Of a stretch of 20,649 nucleotides of DNA, positions 14,048-20,649 are shown in pieces. Below the pieces are notes generated by a model that did not search any database, was not told where the DNA came from, and worked only from the letters and a program-made list of their open reading frames with translations. How positions within the stretch are numbered: the first letter of the stretch is position 1; every line of letters starts with the position of its first letter. The stretch covers positions 1 through 20,649 of the forward strand of contig JAISXM010000035.1 of NCBI GenBank assembly GCA_031270515.1, read 5' to 3'. The DNA comes from Holosporales bacterium (lineage in GTDB: Bacteria; Pseudomonadota; Alphaproteobacteria; BNTO01). Made by a program: the position numbers and the translations under genes.

Positions 14048-16870
14048 TTACGGATTTTCTTTAGTCGTAATCTTACGCGAACCTGTCTTTGCCCTCGTTG
14101 CTTTTTTCTTAGTGATTGCGGTTTTAGACTTTGCACTTGCGGTTTTCGCTTTGGAAGTCGCGGTACTAGTCTTTGACGTTTTAGCCTTGGAGCTAGCCGC
14201 TTTGGTTTTTGTCGTAGTCCCCTTCTCTCCTGGTGCCGACTTCGCAGTTTTACGTGTCGAAGTCGTATTACTAGTTGACCCTGTTGGCGATCCAGTAGTA
14301 ACACGCGATGATTGTTTTTTTATTTTATTATCAATCAGCTCAATCGCATCCTGTTCCGACAAATTAAGAAAATCCAGCCGTTTCGGTATTGACGCAACCA
14401 CCGCATCGCATTTTACGTACGGCCCAAAGCGCCCGGTGTTTACCACAATGGCGTTGCCCTCGCGGGAGCCTATTACTTTAGGCAACGCTTTCAACTGCAA
14501 CGCGACTTCCAATGTCACCGTTTGCGGATTCATTGCTGGCGGAAGCCCGACGCGCTTGGGTTTTGGCGGCGCTTTGGCTTTGGAGGCGCGCTTGGTGGAG
14601 GGCTCCTTTTTGGCAGAGGCGCGCCCTTTCGTTTTTCCTTTTGGTGCGTCTTGTGCGGAATCAAGCGCTGTGGCTGGGACTGAAGCTGGATCACTGGGAT
14701 GTGACTCTTGGGTATTATACCCCTGGGTATTATGGGTCTGAGACTCTTGGGTCTGAGACTCTTGGGTCTGTGACCCTTGGGTCTGTGACCCTGGCGCATC
14801 TTTGGCGTGCTCCTCCCCCTGTGAATCGACCTGAATGTAATACCCATACGGCCCGTGCTTCAGCGACAAAGTAGACCCATCCTCCGGATCTGTCCCAAGA
14901 ACCACGGCATCCACAAAATTTTGCTGCGATTGCTCTTGACTGCCCGAAAGGGGCACGCGGTTTTGACATTCAGGATAGTTGCTACACCCAAGGAACGCCC
15001 CGAATTTGCTCAGCTTCAACCCCATGCGTCCTTCGCATTTGGGGCACGCTCTCGCGCTATCGTCTTTAAAAAGGTACGTCTCCAGATTTTGCTCAAGCTT
15101 GTCTATCACTTCCGTTATGCGAATTTCCTGCATGTGATGTACTGCATCAGAAAAATCGGCCCAAAAGTTATGCATGACGTTCTTCCAATTCAGCTCCCCG
15201 CTCGCAATGTCATCCAATTCATCTTCCAAGTGTGCTGTAAAATCATACTCGACATACTTCGCGCAAAAATTCGTCAAAAACGCAGTCACAATGCGTCCGC
15301 GACTGGACGGAACGAACTGGCGCTTTTCGATGACGGCGTACTCACGGTCCTGCAATACCTGCATTAACGGCGCATACGTCGACGGGCGCCCAATGCCGAG
15401 CTCCTCGAGGTGCTTCACCAACGTTGCCTCCGTATACCGCGGAGGTGGCTGCGTGAAGTGCTGGTCGGGCGTAGTGTTCTTTAGCGCAAGGGCATCTCCG
15501 CTCTTCACCACCGGAATAGATGCGGTATCGTCCTCGGCATCAGCATCGTCGCGTCCTTCTTGGTATACTTTGCGGAATCCGTCGAATATTTGGGTCGTGC
15601 CAACGGCTTTGAACATATTCGCGCCCAACGGCTCCGTGCGTGATGTGCCGGCGATTTCGACGACGACTTGGTCAAAGACCGCGCTCTCCATCTGAGACGC
15701 AATCGCCCGTTTCCATATCAAGCTATACAGCGCGCGCTGGTCCGCATCAAGGAAGGCGGCGACCTCATCTGGGCGCCTGGACACGCTAGTGGGGCGGATC
15801 GCCTCGTGGGCTTCTTGGGCGTTCTTTGCTCTGGTTTTATATGTGCGCTTTTCCTTTGGGAGGTAGTTTGCGCCGTACACGCTGCTGATAAATTTGCGCA
15901 TGTCAGCGACAGCTTCTTGGCTGAGGTTGACGCTGTCGGTTCTCATATACGTGATCAAGCCAGTGAGCTCGCCGTTGATGGACACGCCCTCGTAGAGTTT
16001 TTGGGCGGTGCGCATGGTGCGACTGGCGCCGAAACCGAGCTTGCGGGACGCCTCTTGCTGTAGCGTGGATGTGGTGAACGGGGGCGAGGGGTTGCGATGG
16101 ATCTGCTTCTTTTCTACGTTGGATACGGCGTAGTTCAGCGTGCTGAGCTTGGCGCATATTTGGGCAGATTGCTCTTGTGTTGATATGGACATTTTACCGA
16201 GCTTATTGGCGTCATAGACCGACAGCTTCGCAATAAATGTTTCGTTCGCCTCCGTAGCGAATAGCCCGTTGATTGTCCAATATTCTTCTGATTTAAATTT
16301 TTCGATATCCTCTTCACGGTCGACGATCAGGCGCAGGGCCACGGATTGCACGCGGCCGGCGGACCTCGCGCCGGGGAGCTTTTGCCACAGGATCGGCGAT
16401 AGCGAGTACCCCACCAAGTAGTCGAGCGCGCGCCTGGCCAAGTATGCGTTGACCAGCAAGTCGTTCAGCTCATGCGGGTCGGCGATCGCGCTCAGTACGG
16501 CGTTTTTGGTGATTTCGTGGAACACTACGCGGCGCATGGGCGGGGTATTGCCTTGGTACGCTTGGGCGATAAGCTGGGATATGTGCCATGCTATTGCTTC
16601 TCCTTCGCGGTCAGGGTCAGTGGCGAGGAGCAACATTTGGCTGCCTTTGGCGGCCTTTAGGATGTTGGCGATGTGCTTTTCGGATCGGTCCGTTGACGCC
16701 CACACCATGGCAAAATCGTGATCTGGGTCGACGGAGCCGCTTTTGTTCAGCAGATCGCGGACGTGTCCGTAGCTCGCGAGGACTGAGTACCCGGGGCCCA
16801 GGTATTTTTCGATGGTAGATGCCTTTGCTGGGGACTCTACGATAACTACTGTATTTGCGTTGGATTTCAT
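14048..16870 (-). CDS. topA: DNA topoisomerase I (type IA)
   Basis: TopA relaxes negative supercoils by single-strand passage through a phosphotyrosine link. Residues 1-600 form the conserved core: VVIVESPAKA with Glu12, Toprim ATDPDREGEAIAWH (Asp85, Asp87, Glu89), GRVQSVALRLIV, and catalytic Tyr308 in ITYMRTDSV. A C4 zinc ribbon follows (Cys609, 612, 629, 635), then two further C-terminal modules (HGPYGYYIQV at 672-681; TGRFGPYVKC at 812-821). Between these lies an inserted low-complexity stretch with S-Q-T-Q-E/G repeats (695-722) and a Lys/Pro-rich linker. The last 90 residues are a Lys/Ser/Thr/Ala tail, as in many proteobacterial TopAs. The 940 residues exceed E. coli's 865. The gene is bounded by palindromic elements at both ends. 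Confidence 0.98.
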   Translation of the reverse strand: MKSNANTVVIVESPAKASTIEKYLGPGYSVLASYGHVRDLLNKSGSVDPDHDFAMVWASTDRSEKHIANILKAAKGSQMLLLATDPDREGEAIAWHISQLIAQAYQGNTPPMRRVVFHEITKNAVLSAIADPHELNDLLVNAYLARRALDYLVGYSLSPILWQKLPGARSAGRVQSVALRLIVDREEDIEKFKSEEYWTINGLFATEANETFIAKLSVYDANKLGKMSISTQEQSAQICAKLSTLNYAVSNVEKKQIHRNPSPPFTTSTLQQEASRKLGFGASRTMRTAQKLYEGVSINGELTGLITYMRTDSVNLSQEAVADMRKFISSVYGANYLPKEKRTYKTRAKNAQEAHEAIRPTSVSRRPDEVAAFLDADQRALYSLIWKRAIASQMESAVFDQVVVEIAGTSRTEPLGANMFKAVGTTQIFDGFRKVYQEGRDDADAEDDTASIPVVKSGDALALKNTTPDQHFTQPPPRYTEATLVKHLEELGIGRPSTYAPLMQVLQDREYAVIEKRQFVPSSRGRIVTAFLTNFCAKYVEYDFTAHLEDELDDIASGELNWKNVMHNFWADFSDAVHHMQEIRITEVIDKLEQNLETYLFKDDSARACPKCEGRMGLKLSKFGAFLGCSNYPECQNRVPLSGSQEQSQQNFVDAVVLGTDPEDGSTLSLKHGPYGYYIQVDSQGEEHAKDAPGSQTQGSQTQESQTQESQTHNTQGYNTQESHPSDPASVPATALDSAQDAPKGKTKGRASAKKEPSTKRASKAKAPPKPKRVGLPPAMNPQTVTLEVALQLKALPKVIGSREGNAIVVNTGRFGPYVKCDAVVASIPKRLDFLNLSEQDAIELIDNKIKKQSSRVTTGSPTGSTSNTTSTRKTAKSAPGEKGTTTKTKAASSKAKTSKTSTATSKAKTASAKSKTAITKKKATRAKTGSRKITTKENP
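14707..14790 (-). repeat. 15-bp minisatellite inside topA
   Basis: On the plus strand, units like GACTCTTGGGTCTGA repeat about five times with variants between 14707 and 14790, encoding S-Q-T-Q-E or S-Q-T-Q-G. It expands in steps of five codons, keeping frame, in the linker between C-terminal modules. Confidence 0.85.
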
Positions 16871-16895
16871 ATTTTTACGCTCACGCTGTGCAAAC

Positions 16896-17002
16896 CTTCC
16901 CAGAGGAACAATTTGAAACTAGAAGATACCTCGCATCGCAATATACGCCTGCGCTTTGTAACGCAATATAATTCAAATTATTCGTCATGGGGACCCGCTG
17001 TA
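16896..17002. repeat. Palindromic element, copy 3 (diverged, upstream of topA)
   Basis: CCCAGAGGAACAATTTGAA (16900-16918) pairs with TTCAAATTATTCGTCATGGG (16972-16991), with GGACCC continuing the right arm as in other copies. The centre contains GCAATATA twice (16938-16945, 16963-16970). It begins about 25 bp before the topA start codon, so it may lie in the topA promoter or leader. Confidence 0.7.
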
Positions 17003-17241
17003 AAAGAAACTATTACACTAAGGGTACATCATACTCATTGGAAAGTAGAGGTATCTGACAATTTAATCAAGCACAATAATTGTTGCGGTGGTGAAAAAAG
17101 GAGTTCTGGGCAGGTATTTTGACGGCGAAACGACGGCAAAAGGGGGGGCTAGATTCGCTGGTTGACTTGTTCCCAAATCCTTTGCGGGTGCTGTAGCGAA
17201 ACGCTACGAAAACTCCGAAATCCCTTTACTTCTACTGCATC

Positions 17242-17336
17242 TATACCGGGTCCCCCATAACAAACAATTTGCACTTCGTTGCGGTTTAAGGTTTTTATCG
17301 TGGTCCAAGTTCAAATTGTTTTTATGGGCAGGTATA
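17242..17336. repeat. Palindromic element, copy 4 (best preserved, 95 bp)
   Basis: It starts TATACCGGGTCCCCCATAAC and ends TTTTTATGGGCAGGTATA, giving imperfect inverted arms of about 28 bp that meet at CAATTTG/CAAATTG. Its centre aligns in part with copy 1 (TTCGTTG, AAGG). It lies in the gene-free region between topA and murB. I see no clear target-site duplication. Confidence 0.85.
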
Positions 17337-17471
17337 CACGAGCCTAAAGCGAATACGTGTCTAGGGTCACATGGGGCGTAACTATAGCATTGCTGAGTAG
17401 TAACAAAAATATATGAAAATCAGCAAAATGTGGCGAAGAAATAAATAGGTGGGCTGACTTTGAAACGGTTA

Positions 17472-17576
17472 AGGTATTATAGCTAAACACCATAAAAACC
17501 CCGCAGCGCCTTGCTTTAGAAATATTGTGAATGAAGCAAAGGCGGTGTAGGGGTTTCATGGTATTTAGCTATACCT
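17472..17576. repeat. Long palindrome of a second type (arms 43-45 bp, loop about 17 bp)
   Basis: The left arm (17472-17516) starts AGGTATTATAGCTAAACACC and the right arm (17534-17576) ends GGTATTTAGCTATACCT; they pair along almost their whole length with a few mismatches and bulges. It is unrelated in sequence to the 95-bp element. It lies just downstream of murB. Confidence 0.85.
17494..17554 (-). terminator. Rho-independent terminator downstream of murB
   Basis: Read on the minus strand, the inner part of the palindrome has an arm with ACCCC and CGCCTTTGCTT, a loop, and AAGCAAGGCG with GCGGGGT, followed by TTTTT. This is a GC-rich stem plus U-tract about 45 bp after the murB stop. The palindrome continues past the U-tract. 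Confidence 0.6.
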
Positions 17577-17599
17577 GTCTTTTTTTGCCCTTGGGTCTA

Positions 17600-18562
17600 T
17601 CAATTTTTTTTGCGCAAGAGCACAGCATTCGCGCCACTAGGTTCGTCGCCAATAATTTTGACCTCCCACTCAAGCAGCACTCCGCAAAAATCGAACACTC
17701 GCCGCCGCACATTTTCCCCTAACAAAATCAGGTCTTCAGGAGTCGCATGCCCTTTATTGATCAAAAAGTTCGCGTGCTCATTCGACACCATGGCCCCCCC
17801 ATGGCACAGGCCTCTGCACCCTGCCGCATCGATCAGCTGCCACGCCTTGCGACCATCGCTCACGCCTGGATCCGGATTTTTGAACGTGGACCCCGCGGTC
17901 CCAACATTTGGCGGCAACCGCACTCCCTTGGCGCGCTCCAGCAACAGCTGCGTGTGCTTGATAGACACTTCACTTTGAGTGCTTGGCATTAATCGAAAGC
18001 ACGCCCGTATCACCATAGCATCCGCAGGGAGCCCACCGCTGCGATACGTCATGTTCAGGTTCCGGCGATCGACACGCGTCACCACCCCGCAGTCGTCCAT
18101 TATCTCTACCCAATCCAGCACATCCGCCACTTCCTGCCCGCATGTTCCCGCGTTCATGGCCACGGCCCCTCCAATTGTCCCCGGAATGCCAATTAAAAAC
18201 TCCATCCCAGAGTAACCTTGGCTCGCGGCCATTTTGCACGCATCAACGTTGCGTAGCCCTGCCCAAAACACCGAACGCTCGCTTACGTTGCATTGGGCGA
18301 CGTTCTTCAGGCGAATGACGACGCCGCTGATTCCTCCACTGCGGATAATGACATTAGACAAACCGCCGAGTAACGTTTCCGGAAGGGTGTTTATTCTCCT
18401 GAATGCCGCTAAATCGTCAACATTTTTGGGACTGTACACACAAAACGCATGGCCGCCGCATTTCATTGTCGAATACTGGCCAAGAGGAACGTCAAATGAA
18501 GTCCCCGGATAATTTGCCAGCTCTAAATATTGAGGCTGAGATTTTGTATCAATATGAGGCAT
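17600..18562 (-). CDS. murB: UDP-N-acetylenolpyruvoylglucosamine reductase MurB
   Basis: MurB reduces UDP-GlcNAc-enolpyruvate to UDP-MurNAc with NADPH via FAD, in the cytoplasm. The 320-residue protein has the FAD motif region LGGLSNVII (65-73), GIPGTIGGAVAMNAG (125-139), YRS with Arg174, GSTFKNP with proton-donor Ser225, WQLIDAAGCRG and GGAMVSNEHANFLIN (255-269), and a C-terminal Glu in LEWEVKIIG. The FAD motif usually reads G-x-G-S-N; the last Gly is Leu here. The start overlaps the murC 3' end by 14 bp, so translation is coupled. The usual next genes of the division and cell-wall cluster (ddl, ftsQ) do not follow; a terminator palindrome does. Confidence 0.97.
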   Translation of the reverse strand: MPHIDTKSQPQYLELANYPGTSFDVPLGQYSTMKCGGHAFCVYSPKNVDDLAAFRRINTLPETLLGGLSNVIIRSGGISGVVIRLKNVAQCNVSERSVFWAGLRNVDACKMAASQGYSGMEFLIGIPGTIGGAVAMNAGTCGQEVADVLDWVEIMDDCGVVTRVDRRNLNMTYRSGGLPADAMVIRACFRLMPSTQSEVSIKHTQLLLERAKGVRLPPNVGTAGSTFKNPDPGVSDGRKAWQLIDAAGCRGLCHGGAMVSNEHANFLINKGHATPEDLILLGENVRRRVFDFCGVLLEWEVKIIGDEPSGANAVLLRKKN

Positions 18563-20192
18563 AAATACCCGCTATAAGTTCACTTATGTTTCCGGCACCA
18601 AGGCCTATGCAAAAATCCCCGTGCACAAGCAGAGATTGAAGCAGGGACGACAGCTCCTCATTCGACGAAAAGTGCGCATTTACGCCACGAGCGCGCAGCT
18701 GAGCCACAAAGGCCTCATGTAATGGGGGACCATGTTGTGCGTAATCGCTTCCCATATAATCCTGCGCAAACGGTTTACTGGGGAAACTACTATCCCAAGG
18801 CGATGACTGAATATTTTGAGGCGGTGAATGGATGCTTTGACGCGAGGAGTGAGTATTTTGAGAGGACGAATGGCTGCTTTTATGTGATGACTGAGTATTC
18901 TGATGCGACGCTTGAATGCTCTGAGATGACGACTGGACACTCTGAGGCGACTCCCCCGCTGCATATACCGGAAGCGCAATAACAATATCCGCCTTTGCAA
19001 GCACATCAGCAAACGCATCAAAGAACTGCGTAAACCGCGAATAACGGTGCGGCTGAAACACCGCGACCACACGTGCCGCATGCGCTTGCCTTGCGGCGTC
19101 AATCACGGCCTTTATCTCCATTGGGTGGTGCGCATAATCGTCCACAAATGTGACGCCGCACGTTTGCCCTAAAATTGTAAAGCGACGCTTGACCCCTTGA
19201 AAAGACGCAAACGCCGACTTTATGACATCCGCACTTATCTCTAGTTCTTTGGCCACGGCAACTGCAGCCAACGCATTCAGCACATTATGCTTACCCAACA
19301 TTGGGAGAAATAAATCTTGCATTTTGTACGCCCCAAGAGAAGGGTTCGACGCAAACGGAATCCCCTGCGTAACGGCGACGTCAAACATCGTCCCGTTCTC
19401 CAAAAATCGGACATTCTCCGCCTTAAAATGAGGCGACCCGTCGAATCCGTATGTCACTATCCGGCGCTCTGGATGACCAAGCGACGAATGCGGCTCCCCC
19501 TCGGCAGGCTTTCCGAAAAGGCGCTTCACGCGCGGATGGTCCAGGCAAACGACCCCCAGCCCATAAAAGGGCAAGTTGCGAATAAATTGCCAGAACGCTT
19601 GCTCTAGGTTCGCCTCTGTTTGGTAGTAGTTCATGTGTTCTGGGTCAATATTCGTGATCACGTTTATTGTCGACGGCAACCTCAGAAACGACCCATCCGA
19701 CTCATCGGCCTCGACAACGAACCAATCCCCGTTTCCAAGCTTAGCATTCGCTTGATATGTGTTTATGATGCCGCCATTGATAATTGTCGGATCAAGATCC
19801 GCCGCATTCAGCACAGCCGCAATCAATGACGTAGTTGTTGTCTTGCCGTGGGTTCCGGATACAGCGATAGCCTTCTCGGCACGAATAAGTTCCGCCAACA
19901 TCTCTCCTCGCGTAATCACAGGAATATTGTTTTCCTTTGCGGCGATTAACTCAGGGTTGTCTGGCGGGATGGCGCTGGATACAACGACGGCATGGGCTCC
20001 GCGAATATTCTCCGAAGAGTGCCCGATCGAAATAGGGATCCCCATGCAGGCGAGGCGCTTGACGTTTGCATTTTCGGAAACATCGCTTCCGCGCACGACG
20101 AGCCCTTTATTGTGCAAGATTTCTGCTATGCCGCTCATGCCAATGCCGCCAATCCCAACAAAGTAAAGAGACCTATTTTGAATTGACGTCAT
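18549..20192 (-). CDS. murC: UDP-N-acetylmuramate--L-alanine ligase MurC with a Ser/Gln-rich insert
   Basis: MurC adds L-alanine to UDP-MurNAc with ATP, the first step of the stem peptide. From ATG 20192 it has 547 residues against about 470-490 in the family. Motifs: FVGIGGIGMSGIAE (11-24), P-loop GTHGKTTTTS (113-122), EADESDGSF (161-169), LGKHNVLNALAA (299-310), DDYAHHP (351-357), VFQPHRYSR (378-386) and GAGNIS (532-537). After YAAGES at 410-415 is an inserted segment (about 415-489) mostly of heptads such as SSQSIQA, SHQNTQS and SRQSIHS, in a loop of the C-terminal domain. ATG 20192 is chosen because the next residues start the Rossmann strand; ATG 20210 and the open frame to 20261 are alternatives. 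Confidence 0.96.
   Translation of the reverse strand: MTSIQNRSLYFVGIGGIGMSGIAEILHNKGLVVRGSDVSENANVKRLACMGIPISIGHSSENIRGAHAVVVSSAIPPDNPELIAAKENNIPVITRGEMLAELIRAEKAIAVSGTHGKTTTTSLIAAVLNAADLDPTIINGGIINTYQANAKLGNGDWFVVEADESDGSFLRLPSTINVITNIDPEHMNYYQTEANLEQAFWQFIRNLPFYGLGVVCLDHPRVKRLFGKPAEGEPHSSLGHPERRIVTYGFDGSPHFKAENVRFLENGTMFDVAVTQGIPFASNPSLGAYKMQDLFLPMLGKHNVLNALAAVAVAKELEISADVIKSAFASFQGVKRRFTILGQTCGVTFVDDYAHHPMEIKAVIDAARQAHAARVVAVFQPHRYSRFTQFFDAFADVLAKADIVIALPVYAAGESPQSVQSSSQSIQASHQNTQSSHKSSHSSSQNTHSSRQSIHSPPQNIQSSPWDSSFPSKPFAQDYMGSDYAQHGPPLHEAFVAQLRARGVNAHFSSNEELSSLLQSLLVHGDFCIGLGAGNISELIAGIYASY
18800..18950 (-). repeat. 21-bp minisatellite inside murC, about seven units
   Basis: Degenerate 21-bp units encode heptapeptides of the pattern S-x-Q-S/N-I/T-Q/H-S (residues about 415-463). 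The array sits where the E. coli protein has a short loop after the YPAGE motif. Units are diverged, so the array is not recent. Confidence 0.8.
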
Positions 20193-20225
20193 GACGTCGC
20201 CCAACAACATGCCAGCACTTGCGGC

Positions 20226-20234
20226 AGTGTAGCA
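20226..20234 (-). promoter_or_regulatory. Possible extended -10 promoter of murC
   Basis: On the minus strand TGCTACACT reads as an extended -10 (TGn plus TACACT, 4 of 6), 34 bp ahead of the murC ATG at 20192. No good -35 is seen. If real, it excludes the upstream start at 20261. Confidence 0.3.
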
Positions 20235-20261
20235 TAAAAGTCGCGCGAAAACATTAGGCAA

Positions 20262-20521
20262 GGTATTATTTCTAGCACCGCACGTTCAAGTATCAAGTCC
20301 GTATCTAGAATAATAATGCATCCACTCTCCGAGAGCTAAAAGGCTCTGGCGTAGCTCATTGTGGGACATTATGGGCGTTAATATACTTTGATTTCCTGAA
20401 ACATACTCTCGTACCATTAATGTATGAGGTAGCCATCGTCGTTACCTCTGGACCGCCAAGTTTGTTCAAGCAACATTTATAGAGTTTGTTCAAGCAACAT
20501 TTACAGAAAAGGAGGCCTGAT
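20262..20521. other. Divergent intergenic region, murC / right-edge gene
   Basis: No gene is supported. It has a hairpin around AGAGC-TAAAAG-GCTCT (20332-20347) without a U-tract, and the 21-bp direct repeat at 20459-20503. The promoter of the right-edge gene was not located with confidence. Confidence 0.5.
20459..20503 (+). repeat. Perfect 21-bp direct repeat, period 24, upstream of the right-edge gene
   Basis: TTTGTTCAAGCAACATTT with three flanking bases is identical at 20459-20479 and 20483-20503, separated by TAG. It ends about 8 bp before the AGGAGG of the next gene, so it lies in that gene's leader or operator region. TTGTTCAAGCAA-like cores have partial dyad symmetry, as operator half-sites do. 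Confidence 0.7.
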
Positions 20522-20649
20522 ATGCCCAGCATTAACACCGCAGCATTATTAGAAAATGCAAAGAATATACACCTCAAGGAAGGTGATACGTTAGCTCCCC
20601 CAAACATAAGAGAGAAGTTAGATGAGTTCATAGATTATAAGAAATCGCT
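20522..20649 (+). CDS. Unknown gene, first 42 codons (runs off the right edge)
   Basis: An ATG at 20522 follows a near-perfect Shine-Dalgarno AAGGAGG with a 6-nt spacer, the strongest in the window, and the frame stays open to the edge. The peptide starts MPSINTAALLENAKNIHLKE and continues with PPNIREKLDEFIDYKKS. It is soluble, with no signal peptide. Not recognised. Confidence 0.7.
   Translation, partial: MPSINTAALLENAKNIHLKEGDTLAPPNIREKLDEFIDYKKS

Larger units (their letters stand above)
16871..17599. other. 729-bp gene-free region between murB and topA
   Basis: No coding sequence is supported. It contains palindromic element copies at 16896-17002 and 17242-17336, a short perfect hairpin GTAGCG-AAA-CGCTAC (17193-17207), and a different, longer palindrome with a terminator at 17472-17576. 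The remaining stretches (17003-17192, 17337-17471) show nothing recognisable. The topA promoter should lie near the first element. Confidence 0.7.

Noticed and set aside
14028..14741. 237-codon hydrophobic plus-strand ORF
   Set aside because: Antisense of the Lys/Ala-rich topA tail, whose codons read as hydrophobic residues on the other strand.
16913..17122. 69-codon ORF upstream of topA
   Set aside because: It is made mainly of palindromic element copy 3 and has no recognisable ribosome binding site or domain.
17531..17722. 63-codon ORF with a hydrophobic segment
   Set aside because: It is built from the palindrome arm plus the antisense of the murB 3' end.
20193..20261. 23-residue N-terminal extension of murC
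   Set aside because: The family starts just before the FVGIGGIGMSG strand; the extension lacks a ribosome binding site and overlaps the likely promoter. ATG 20210 remains an open alternative.
20329..20390. tRNA-like stretch containing GTAGCTCA and a hairpin
   Set aside because: GCTC has no GAGC partner for a D arm, and no anticodon or TTC-containing T arm follows in register.

Overview
The window reads as chromosomal DNA of an alphaproteobacterium. The best marker is a MipZ division-plane ATPase, supported by a PhzF-like protein, a YggU protein, and TrmD/bL19, TopA, DnaJ, DapA, MurB and MurC. Moderate GC, many intergenic palindromes, low-complexity insertions inside housekeeping proteins and several unrecognised exported proteins would suit a host-associated lineage (Holosporales- or Rickettsiales-like). 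That placement is inference; no rRNA or tRNA was found to fix it.

Layout. 1-1768 (minus): trmD, rplS and the 5' part of tilS, a tightly packed translation/tRNA-modification run; rimM and rpsP do not precede trmD. 1769-2886: an intergenic stretch with IS-end-like direct repeats, then an unrecognised lipoprotein. 2887-4921 (plus): a PhzF-family protein, a palindromic element, a tandem repeat, a YggU protein abutting a two-helix membrane peptide, and the tRNA methyltransferase trmL. 4972-9108 (minus): dnaJ, mipZ, ybaB and a periplasmic lytic transglycosylase. 9155-13922 (plus): dapA overlapping a second lytic transglycosylase, a decayed gene fragment, then two exported proteins of unknown function, one cysteine-rich and one proline-rich. 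14048-16870 (minus): topA, bordered on both sides by copies of one palindromic element. 16871-17599: no gene, but two further inverted repeats. 17600-20192 (minus): murC and murB, overlapping. 20522 to the end (plus): the first 42 codons of an unknown gene with a strong ribosome binding site.

Functional threads. DapA supplies the lysine/meso-diaminopimelate branch, MurC and MurB make UDP-MurNAc precursors, and two GH23-type transglycosylases cut the finished wall, so peptidoglycan metabolism recurs. TilS, TrmD and TrmL all modify tRNA.

The most unusual content is of two kinds. (1) A family of about 95-bp inverted-repeat elements (at least four copies plus solitary arms) shares the arm features ATACC, CCATAA and ACAATTTG. 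(2) In-frame minisatellites encode low-complexity segments in MurC (7-residue units), Slt (8-residue units), TopA (5-residue units), bL19 (8-9-residue units) and the second transglycosylase. Also notable are a Glu at the catalytic-base Asp position of TrmD, a 91 %-identical 100-bp gene-fragment duplication, and a signal-like mini-ORF overlapping the slt start. I did not find a recognisable defence system, CRISPR array, integrase or intact transposase.
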